Virus record (IMG/VR): IMGVR_UViG_3300023179_000301
Span: 1-34,018 of that record
DNA length: 34,018 nt
Origin: a virus
Direction: 5' to 3' (one strand)
A program made the position numbers and the translations under genes. Under the pieces are notes generated by a model. It worked only from the letters and a program-made list of their open reading frames with translations. It made no database searches and was not told the origin of the DNA. Position 1 is the stretch's first letter; every line of letters starts with the position of its first letter. Positions 9,476 to 15,893 of this stretch are shown here, piece by piece.

Positions 9476-10024
9476 ATGAAAAGGGTTGGGCCAAGCTCAT
9501 CGTTGCCCCCAAAAAACTCGGGCATGAAAACGACAATAAGTTCCTTACCCGGTCAAAGAGGATCAAGGTATTACGGAGATCTTCCCAAAAATATTCAAAA
9601 AAAAATATCATCTTCTCCTTCGGGGGCAAAAGCAACAAATATAGAAAATCAGCTTAGATATGCATTACTTAGAAAAGGAATAAATTTTATTGAACAAGCT
9701 GACATAGGTCCATGGTCAATTGATTTTTTCTTGCCGGAACATAATGTTATTATCGAAGCAGATGGAGAATTTTGGCACAACAACATGAAGACAAAAATGA
9801 AAGACAGACGCAAAGATTCATGGTTAATGGCAAAAGGTTACAAGGTTTTTCATTTTGAAGGAAAGCAAATCACTGATGACGCCAATGCTTGTGTTGAAAA
9901 AGTGATAAAATCGCTTGAATATTTTATGATTGAGAATTTGGATGAAGCAAATAATGAGAAAATTCAGAAAATAGAAAATGAAGACGAAGATGAAGAATAC
10001 GAACGATGGATTACAAAACGATGA
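9476..10024 (+). CDS. Vsr-like / DUF559 (EDxHD-type) endonuclease
   Basis: This is a predicted DNA endonuclease of the very-short-patch-repair/DUF559 fold. The order of conserved residues is visible: E57 in a helix (IENQLRYAL), D83 in SIDFFLPE, E94-x-D96 in VIIEADGEFWH, H101, and D110/D114 in DRRKDSWL, followed by GYKVFHFEG. This matches the EDxHD homing-endonuclease relatives of Vsr. Residues 1-50 are Ser/Pro/Lys-rich, and the last 25 residues are Asp/Glu-rich. It sits in the virion operon 3 bases after the preceding gene, and its 3' end is overlapped by the next small gene. It may be a free-standing homing or mobile nuclease, or a DNA-processing enzyme. The fold is fairly sure, the role is not. 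Confidence 0.75.
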   Translation: MKRVGPSSSLPPKNSGMKTTISSLPGQRGSRYYGDLPKNIQKKISSSPSGAKATNIENQLRYALLRKGINFIEQADIGPWSIDFFLPEHNVIIEADGEFWHNNMKTKMKDRRKDSWLMAKGYKVFHFEGKQITDDANACVEKVIKSLEYFMIENLDEANNEKIQKIENEDEDEEYERWITKR

Positions 10025-10289
10025 ACAAAAATCTTTTCTTATTGAAAAACTTCAAAAAAGTCTTCAAAAACCGCATGTGTCTGTCTCTGGAAATTTTGTT
10101 TGCACCAATCCGCAATGCAAAACAAGAATGATAAAATCAAATGCAACGATTGAATTAAATTCTGTTGTTCACAAAGCTGTAATGATAAATTCAAAAACAA
10201 AAGTGTTTATTCTGGGAAAATCACTTGTTCTTGAATGTGTTTGTGGAACACGATATAGTATAGATAATCAAAAAGAACAGGAAAAATAA
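9978..10289 (+). CDS. Small Cys4 putative zinc-binding protein, 103 aa
   Basis: The gene overlaps the last 47 bases of the endonuclease gene in another frame. The ATG at 9990 is an alternative start, and neither has a strong ribosome binding site. The body has a C-x4-C pair (VCTNPQC) and a later C-x-C pair (LECVCGT) flanking beta-type sequence. This is the layout of a small zinc ribbon with non-standard spacing. Such ribbons bind nucleic acid or act as structural knobs. The overlap with the nuclease suggests coupled expression. The family is not recognised. Confidence 0.62.
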   Translation: MKTKMKNTNDGLQNDEQKSFLIEKLQKSLQKPHVSVSGNFVCTNPQCKTRMIKSNATIELNSVVHKAVMINSKTKVFILGKSLVLECVCGTRYSIDNQKEQEK

Positions 10290-10290
10290 A

Positions 10291-11745
10291 ATGCAAATAT
10301 CTGCTATGTCAATAAGCACCAATTTAAGCGAATATAGCAGGTACGAAGAAAGCAGGAATACCATTGATGTGCTTGTTTCATTTACAGGAACAGTGACAGA
10401 AGGGGAATCATTTATTGTTAGGGTTAAAAAAGTTTCTTCATTGAATCATCCTGATGAATTATGCACAGTAATGAAAAACACTGTCGTTGTTACTTCGCAA
10501 ATTGCTACAGAAAACAAATTTTCTGTTTCTTTTGTCATCGGTTCTGATGATTTAGACAAAGACTCGATAAATCGTGCAATTTCCGGGAAATACCGTATAT
10601 CGGTTGAAAATTCCATTGATTCTTCCCAATACTGGGAAATGTCCTCCAAAATCACGATTACGTTATTGACAACAAAGAAAATGAAAGAATCATGGTTATT
10701 TGGTGTTTCATTAAAGGCAAAAGAAATTCTCGCGCCAAAATTTCAACCAAAAATAATTACGGGGTTGAATATAGATGAGGTTTCCTATGGAATTATTCCG
10801 GGTGTAAAAGTCTTTACATTAAAATATCTTAATCCGAATTGGACACTTGAGTGGTCAGATGATGACCCAATAGTGATAGAACCGAATACAAATTCCCAAT
10901 ACATAATGACTGATCAATCGACAATAAATTACATGCTCGTTACAGTAGATTCATCATTGTTGCCAACTTCCGACAAAACGGAAAACATTCTTATTACAGA
11001 ATCAATGATGAGTGACGATATGATACAGGAAAGAATCAGAAATTCAATCAGAACCGTTGAGTCGAAATTGGGATTTCCTATTGAGCCATACATATACACT
11101 ACGCTTGCTGCAACACCTGGATACGAAAATGATCATATGGGCCAAATACGACAAGAGGCTTATTGGGACAGAATAGGGAGGCCCGTGGATTATCGCGTCA
11201 ATGTAAACTCAGGAAATTGGCCGGGATTTCGGTTTCCTCAGCAATGGTGCCTGAAAATTCACCGTCTTGTTGGATATTTCGGCGTGAACAAGCTTGTAGA
11301 AGTCGATGGAGATTGGTACAACAACACGGTTGACAGAATAAGCAGTTTTGTCACCCTTGTTCCTTCAATTCGAAGTTTTGTAAGTTGGACAGTATTTGCA
11401 AATCCCATGTTGTCTCCTTTTTACATGAGAAATGATTTGCCATCATTTTGGAATTACACGGCAACTTTTGGTTTGCCAGATTTGGAACAAAACGACCGAG
11501 CTGTTGTTCTTGAGCTTTTGGCACGAGTTGCGACCAGTGCCATTCTTACTGAAGCGGGAAGGGCATATCAAGGCGGCGTAGGCGGCGAATCCGCGTCCAG
11601 AGATGGATTGTCAACCAGCCTGTCCTATAATCCGGGTGGCCCTTATGCTACCACCATTCAGGCACATGAGCAATGGATACAGATGGAGATTCCAAGAATC
11701 AAATCCAAATTGGGCGGGTTTCTCATGGGTGTCATAGGAGCGTAA
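10291..11745 (+). CDS. Probable head-tail connector (adaptor) protein, 484 aa
   Basis: It starts behind GGAAAAATAAA, 1 base after the previous stop. Residues about 15-130 look like a beta-sandwich (alternating Val/Ile/Thr strands). From about residue 235 a helical section begins (MMSDDMIQERIRNSI) and leads to a Trp/Tyr/Pro-rich middle part, then a C-terminal helical region (LELLARVATSAILTEAG). The helical start and end resemble the helical bundle of phage head-completion adaptors (gp6-like), here enlarged. The next gene resembles a neck protein, which supports a connector role. The assignment rests on overall pattern and position, not on a catalytic motif. A different structural neck component is the main alternative. 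Confidence 0.6.
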   Translation: MQISAMSISTNLSEYSRYEESRNTIDVLVSFTGTVTEGESFIVRVKKVSSLNHPDELCTVMKNTVVVTSQIATENKFSVSFVIGSDDLDKDSINRAISGKYRISVENSIDSSQYWEMSSKITITLLTTKKMKESWLFGVSLKAKEILAPKFQPKIITGLNIDEVSYGIIPGVKVFTLKYLNPNWTLEWSDDDPIVIEPNTNSQYIMTDQSTINYMLVTVDSSLLPTSDKTENILITESMMSDDMIQERIRNSIRTVESKLGFPIEPYIYTTLAATPGYENDHMGQIRQEAYWDRIGRPVDYRVNVNSGNWPGFRFPQQWCLKIHRLVGYFGVNKLVEVDGDWYNNTVDRISSFVTLVPSIRSFVSWTVFANPMLSPFYMRNDLPSFWNYTATFGLPDLEQNDRAVVLELLARVATSAILTEAGRAYQGGVGGESASRDGLSTSLSYNPGGPYATTIQAHEQWIQMEIPRIKSKLGGFLMGVIGA

Positions 11746-12426
11746 ATGCCAATTCATATTCCTTTCCATACCCGAATGATATTGTCGCATGGAGAAATTG
11801 TCACACATTATCAAGGACAATTGTGCACGTGTTCTCCAACGGGAAAACCGGAAGATGCCAACATCACCTGTGTCCGGTGCAATGGCTTGGGAATGTATTG
11901 GATAAATCCCAAGAAAATCATTGCAGTCATCACTGGTCTTGATTCTGACAGAATAGGAAGAATGTGGCTGCAGACTGGCATGGCACTCCCTGAAGACATG
12001 TCCTGCTCTCCCTTGCCCAATAGCCAAAGAAGATTCAAGGATTATGACAAGATTATTCCAACGTGGAGCAGGGGGTTTCCATATCCAGGAGAATTGCTAA
12101 TTCGGGGAAAAAAGGAAAAGCTGATTTATACTCCGGTAAAGAAAATACTTCGCGTTTCCCAGGTAAATCCGGAAACGGGCACGGAGAAGACATGGGAACA
12201 GGATGTCGATTACGTGCTCGGAGGAAATGAAGGAAAGACTTTGATATGGAATTCCAATGAGACATCTCCTGCCTTCGAAACAACCTACGCGGTTGTCTAT
12301 GAGCCAACGTTTGAATTCGTGACGTGGACTCCTCCGGCTCCCCGATGGGAAAAAGGCAGAGATCTCGGTCTTCGTGTATTATTGAGAAAGGCGCATCTTC
12401 CGTGGCCGTCCAGCAACTGGGGGTAG
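11746..12426 (+). CDS. Probable neck / head-closure protein with a Cys4 knuckle, 226 aa
   Basis: The start abuts the previous stop (TAAATG), with AGGAG at 11736-11740. Near the N-terminus C27-x-C29 and C42-x2-C45-NGLG form a Cys4 knuckle, with the second half resembling a DnaJ-type CxxCxGxG element. A metal-stabilised loop at this place is seen in neck proteins of several large phages. The rest is beta-rich, with many Pro and Trp residues (YEPTFEFVTWTPPAPRWE), typical of virion parts. It follows the presumed adaptor and is noticeably richer in G+C than the first 10 kb. The structural role is likely; the exact neck position is inferred. Confidence 0.55.
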   Translation: MPIHIPFHTRMILSHGEIVTHYQGQLCTCSPTGKPEDANITCVRCNGLGMYWINPKKIIAVITGLDSDRIGRMWLQTGMALPEDMSCSPLPNSQRRFKDYDKIIPTWSRGFPYPGELLIRGKKEKLIYTPVKKILRVSQVNPETGTEKTWEQDVDYVLGGNEGKTLIWNSNETSPAFETTYAVVYEPTFEFVTWTPPAPRWEKGRDLGLRVLLRKAHLPWPSSNWG

Positions 12427-12448
12427 CGCACTAATCAGGAGTTAGGCA

Positions 12449-13051
12449 ATGTCAGCATACGGACAATCTGGTGGATTTCGCTCTTCGGGGGGAAGGGATT
12501 CCGGGCCATCTTACAATCATGTACTTCAGGAAATTCGCAATGCAGGAATGATTTCCACGGACACTTCCGTGGAGGTTGCTCCGACTCCCGCAAATGAGTA
12601 TCTTTGCGTGATCAAGGCTGAGGTGATCATGCCCCCATTGCGGGAAGGTGATCCTAACCGTCGTTACACGTCGATGGGAGCGGCATACCCTCGCAAGAAT
12701 GCAGCCAACGTGATTCATGGAGTTTCCAATCCCGCGTTTTACATGCATATTGCAGAATCACGTGCAAAGAAACGCGCATGGATGGATGCCCTTGGGCGCA
12801 ATGACGGGCTTGAAGAAAACATACGCGAGGAAGTGTTTGCAGAGCGGAATTCTTCAATTAGTCGCGCAACCGTTGTTCCTGCCCTTCCTGTGACATGGCG
12901 GATGTCTGATGATGCCGCAACGAGGATCAGCACCGCACTTGCCCTTTCGTTTGATGAGGCAAAGAACATGTCGCGCGAAGAGGCGGCAGCCGCTGTAGCA
13001 AAGATCAAGAGCATGTCTCAGCCACGAAACACGGAAAACGACCCTTTCTAA
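12449..13051 (+). CDS. Protein with a Rad52-like annealing-protein motif, 200 aa
   Basis: It starts after AGGAGTTAGGCA. A Ser/Gly-rich N-terminus leads to a beta region (LCVIKAEVIMPP) and then a helix AESRAKKRAWMDALG at about residues 107-121. That helix resembles the 'AETRAKARALRDA' helix of Rad52-fold single-strand annealing relatives found in many phages, preceded here as there by a small Gly/Ala loop and a short helix. The C-terminus is Met/Ala/Glu-rich with a negatively charged tail (ENDPF), as in many ssDNA-handling proteins. Such an enzyme would anneal DNA during replication or recombination, so its place between neck and protease genes is odd. A structural protein with a coincidental helix is the alternative. 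Confidence 0.5.
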   Translation: MSAYGQSGGFRSSGGRDSGPSYNHVLQEIRNAGMISTDTSVEVAPTPANEYLCVIKAEVIMPPLREGDPNRRYTSMGAAYPRKNAANVIHGVSNPAFYMHIAESRAKKRAWMDALGRNDGLEENIREEVFAERNSSISRATVVPALPVTWRMSDDAATRISTALALSFDEAKNMSREEAAAAVAKIKSMSQPRNTENDPF

Positions 13052-13073
13052 ATTTTAAAAACATCAAGGCTAT

Positions 13074-13101
13074 TTGACGAGAAAATAAAAGGTATTATAT
13101 A
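13074..13101 (+). promoter_or_regulatory. Putative sigma70-type promoter
   Basis: TTGACG (13074-13079) and TATATA (13096-13101) are separated by 16 bases, in the longest gene-free stretch of the window. Transcription would begin near 13108, about 30 bases before a strong terminator hairpin. Its product would therefore be either a roughly 90-base RNA or a read-through message for protease, scaffold and capsid. In A+T-rich DNA such matches can arise by chance. Confidence 0.4.
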
Positions 13102-13136
13102 GACAGTACGAAATAGGGTTATTGCAGATTGCAAAA

Positions 13137-13198
13137 GGACCATCTTCGTCGCTAGGAATGCATTTCATTTCCGGTGATAAAGATGGTCCGTTTTTTTT
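13137..13198 (+). terminator. Intrinsic terminator between the neck unit and the protease-scaffold-capsid unit
   Basis: GGACCATCTT (13137-13146) pairs perfectly with AAGATGGTCC (13180-13189) and is followed after one G by eight T residues (13191-13198). Within the loop a second small stem (GGAATG with CATTTCC) can form. The 165-base region 13052-13216 holds this hairpin and the promoter-like element, and no gene. Confidence 0.8.
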
Positions 13199-13216
13199 GA
13201 GGATGGCAACAATACA

Positions 13217-14263
13217 ATGAATCAACTTGAATCTTTGAAACAGCACAGGCAAAGTTTGATAAGCGAAGGCGTAACTGCGACATTTCAGGTTCCGCTCATG
13301 TTTAGCAAGGCATTCGTTGGTCAATACACAAATAAAACCGGCGATATTAAGACTGGGCGCATCATTGAGGGTATTGCATCAACTGAAGACAAAGATCAGC
13401 AAGGTGAAATTGTCATTCAGGACAAAATGGATTGTTCGTATCTGCTTGAAAAAGGATACCTAAACTGGAATCATAGTCACGCACCAGAAGATCAAATTGG
13501 AAAACCGCTTGAAGTCATCAAACTTCCGGGTGGACCAAATACACCAAATGGACTTCCTGCCACGTTTTTTCGTGCACTTCTTTTTGAAAGCATGCCAAGA
13601 TCTGAGGCAGTATGGGGCCTTTCCAAGGCTTTGGAGGATGCATCAGGGATTGGAGAGGATCGCTTTTTGGGATTTTCTGTCGAGGGCGGAGTTCGGGTTC
13701 GTCACGGAACTGTTCTTGCCGAGACGGTAGTTCGCCACATGGCAGCAACACATGAGCCTGTCAATGCGCAAGCCGTTGCGCGTTGTGTCATGGCAAAAAG
13801 TCAAGGATTCAGGGTTCAGGACTCGGTAATGATTGACACTCTTGACAACAACATCCCTCATTTCATTTTTAAAAACTTTGGTGAACTTGTCAAATCCTTA
13901 TATTTTGAGAAAACTTTTGGACTTGGGAACACGGGCAACATTGGACCAGGTTCAACTGGGCCTGCTGTCTTGACAACGGAAAATTTGGTTTCTCAAAATG
14001 GCCAAAGGAATAAAATGGATTCTGCAATGAAAAATTCCCGCCTTAAGAAGTCGTTGTATTCCATGGAAGATTTTAACGAAATCATATCAATGTTGTATGA
14101 TGATTGCATAGATGGCAACAATTGCAAAATGAATGAACAATTCAAGAAAGGATATCAAGGAGCATTAGATCATCTTGTATACTGTTGTGGAATACAGCCG
14201 ATGTTGGCTGCTGAAGTTCTTGCCAAGAACTTTAAATTATTCAAATCGCAAACTATCCATTAA
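13217..14263 (+). CDS. Prohead serine protease (S78/U35 family), 348 aa
   Basis: This is the capsid maturation protease that cleaves scaffold and capsid N-termini inside the prohead. The family pattern is clear. GIASTEDKDQQGE lies at about residues 52-64. NHSH provides the catalytic His (H86 or H88) followed by IGKPLE. GFSVEGG contains the catalytic Ser S154 and E156. The protease core covers about residues 40-200. The remaining 150 residues, helical at the end and with two adjacent Cys, are an extension not typical of the minimal enzyme. The start has a distant GAGGA (13 bases upstream), suggesting modest initiation. It is followed by scaffold and capsid genes, the usual order. Confidence 0.88.
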   Translation: MNQLESLKQHRQSLISEGVTATFQVPLMFSKAFVGQYTNKTGDIKTGRIIEGIASTEDKDQQGEIVIQDKMDCSYLLEKGYLNWNHSHAPEDQIGKPLEVIKLPGGPNTPNGLPATFFRALLFESMPRSEAVWGLSKALEDASGIGEDRFLGFSVEGGVRVRHGTVLAETVVRHMAATHEPVNAQAVARCVMAKSQGFRVQDSVMIDTLDNNIPHFIFKNFGELVKSLYFEKTFGLGNTGNIGPGSTGPAVLTTENLVSQNGQRNKMDSAMKNSRLKKSLYSMEDFNEIISMLYDDCIDGNNCKMNEQFKKGYQGALDHLVYCCGIQPMLAAEVLAKNFKLFKSQTIH

Positions 14264-14274
14264 GGAGAAAATTT

Positions 14275-15870
14275 ATGGCTAATGAAATGAACGCGGCTCG
14301 TGCCAAGTTGGAAAGAGAGTTGAATCAGCATAACATTCCTGATGCCTTGTCTGTTTTGGACAAGGCCGTTTCTGGATTGATTGATTTGGCCAAGAGTGGC
14401 ACGATCACCGACAAGGGAAATCTTCAGGGCAAATTGCTGACTTCGCCTTTTGGAAAACAAATTGATGGCGGATCACCTGATATCCTGAAAATGGGTAAGC
14501 GTGGATTGATCAACCCTGAGAAATTTGCGGGAGTCTATTCGGTTTCTCAAAATGTCGAAGGAAGCAGCAACAAGCGCAAAGGAAAGCATTCCAAGAATCA
14601 GCAAAGCACAGCTCTTCCCAAGATGGGCAAGGCCATGCCGGGCGGACCTCCTCCGGGTGGCCCGATGGGCGGACCTCCTCCGGGTGGCCCGATGGGCGGA
14701 CCTCCTCCGGGTGGCCCGATGGGCGGACCTCCTCCGGGTGGCCCGATGGGCGGACCTCCTCGGGACGATGATGATGAGGGCGGAGACATTCCTTGTCCTC
14801 CGGGCATTGATCCCGCCATGTGGGCAAAACTCACTCCAGATCAGAAGCAGATGGTCATGCAAGAATTGCAACGTCGAATGCAGGCTCAGCAAGGCGGCCC
14901 GGGCCGTCCGGACGGCAATCCTGATGGTGACCAGGGCGCTGAGGACGATATGGAGCCGCCTGAGAAGGAAGATGATGGGCAGCAGCCCATGGGCAAGGCA
15001 ATGAATCGTCGTCGTGCCGATGACGACGATGATTATGACGACGATGATGATGAAGACGACGATGATGAAGATGAAGATGAAGATGAAGATGAAGATGAAG
15101 AGGAAGAGGAAGAGGAAGATGAGGATGGCGACGGCATAGATGATGAGGAAGAGGAAGAGGAGGAGGAACAGAACTCGCGTTTTCGGGCAATGGCTCGTGC
15201 CAGAGCGAAGAAAAACACGAAGAAAAGCTTTGCTCCTGTTCAGCTCGGAGACATTCACAAGGCTCTCGTTGACGGACCTGATGGTGCACGAGTCGCAGAA
15301 GTGGTTGAAGCCAGCAAGGAACTTGCCCAGATGGTAAATGTTTTCGGACGTTTCCTCTCTGACATTTCCGAGCAGGTGGAGGCAGTTCGCGAAGAGCAGT
15401 ATCAGTCCACCGCAATGTTGGCCAATGCGGTCAGCACTGTTGTCAAGTCTCAGGCCGCACTTGCCTTGGGTCTTGAAAGAATGGCGAAATCCACAACGGC
15501 ACTCGCGCAAAACGGTGGGGCACTGAACAAGTCTTTCGCCGGTGGCAGTGAAGATATGCGCGAAGTGAATCCCGGAGTGCTCATGAATGGCAGGGTTCTT
15601 GTTGAAGGCCAAGCACTTCGCAAGGCAAATGTCATGATTGATGATACTGGTCGCGCAATTGTTGATGGGACAGATACTGAACAGCGTCTGACCAAGTCGC
15701 TAGTTGGTTCCATCATCCAGCAATCTGTTCTTGATGGCGAATTTTCGCCGAAAGAAGCCTTGCGGTGGTTAACTGAGACCGATAGTCCAACTACTGGTCC
15801 AGTGGGAGTGTTCAAGCAGCTTCCTCCGAAGTTGCAAGAGCGGATCTTGAATAAGGCGCAGTCTTACTAA
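14275..15870 (+). CDS. Probable scaffold / capsid assembly protein, acidic with repeats, 531 aa
   Basis: It has a strong ribosome binding site (AAGGAGAAAATTT) and lies between the protease and the major capsid protein, the normal scaffold position. Domains in order: a helical N-terminus (1-115); four Gly-Pro-Met repeats of nine residues (GGPPPGGPM, about 123-158); a Gln/Met-rich helix; an extreme Asp/Glu tract at 249-298, nearly unbroken; then a helical, coiled-coil-like half with Ala and Val heptads (about 330-410); and a C-terminal helical domain. The acidic tract contains a DxDGDGIxDxxE-like calcium loop (D282, D284, D286, D290). A high negative charge fits a scaffold. A capsid-associated internal protein is the alternative. 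Confidence 0.62.
   Translation: MANEMNAARAKLERELNQHNIPDALSVLDKAVSGLIDLAKSGTITDKGNLQGKLLTSPFGKQIDGGSPDILKMGKRGLINPEKFAGVYSVSQNVEGSSNKRKGKHSKNQQSTALPKMGKAMPGGPPPGGPMGGPPPGGPMGGPPPGGPMGGPPPGGPMGGPPRDDDDEGGDIPCPPGIDPAMWAKLTPDQKQMVMQELQRRMQAQQGGPGRPDGNPDGDQGAEDDMEPPEKEDDGQQPMGKAMNRRRADDDDDYDDDDDEDDDDEDEDEDEDEDEEEEEEEDEDGDGIDDEEEEEEEEQNSRFRAMARARAKKNTKKSFAPVQLGDIHKALVDGPDGARVAEVVEASKELAQMVNVFGRFLSDISEQVEAVREEQYQSTAMLANAVSTVVKSQAALALGLERMAKSTTALAQNGGALNKSFAGGSEDMREVNPGVLMNGRVLVEGQALRKANVMIDDTGRAIVDGTDTEQRLTKSLVGSIIQQSVLDGEFSPKEALRWLTETDSPTTGPVGVFKQLPPKLQERILNKAQSY
14641..14760 (+). repeat. 27-bp tandem repeat in the scaffold-like gene
   Basis: Four exact copies of a 27-base unit (14641-14667, 14668-14694, 14695-14721, 14722-14748) and a 12-base partial copy encode GGPPPGGPM. 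The copies are identical at the DNA level, so the array is recent or actively homogenised. Confidence 0.92.
15019..15168 (+). repeat. Asp/Glu-coding low-complexity tract with (GATGAA)6
   Basis: GAT, GAC, GAA and GAG codons run almost without interruption and encode residues 249-298 of the scaffold-like protein. Six exact GATGAA units lie at 15064-15099, followed by GAGGAA units. The complementary strand is an apparent poly-Ser/Ile open frame that is only a shadow. Confidence 0.88.
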
Positions 15871-15893
15871 AAAAAGGAAAAAGGAGAACCATT

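Noticed and set aside
14525-15004. Plus-strand frame with WADLLRVAR repeats
   Set aside because: It is an alternate-frame reading of the 27-bp repeat inside the scaffold-like gene and has no start signal.
14473-15612. Long minus-strand open frame (379 codons) opposite the scaffold-like gene
   Set aside because: It consists of the complement of the 27-bp repeat and the Asp/Glu tract (poly-Ile/Phe/Val and Arg-Ala-Thr repeats), has no ribosome binding site, and the opposite strand codes for a plausible protein in conserved gene order.
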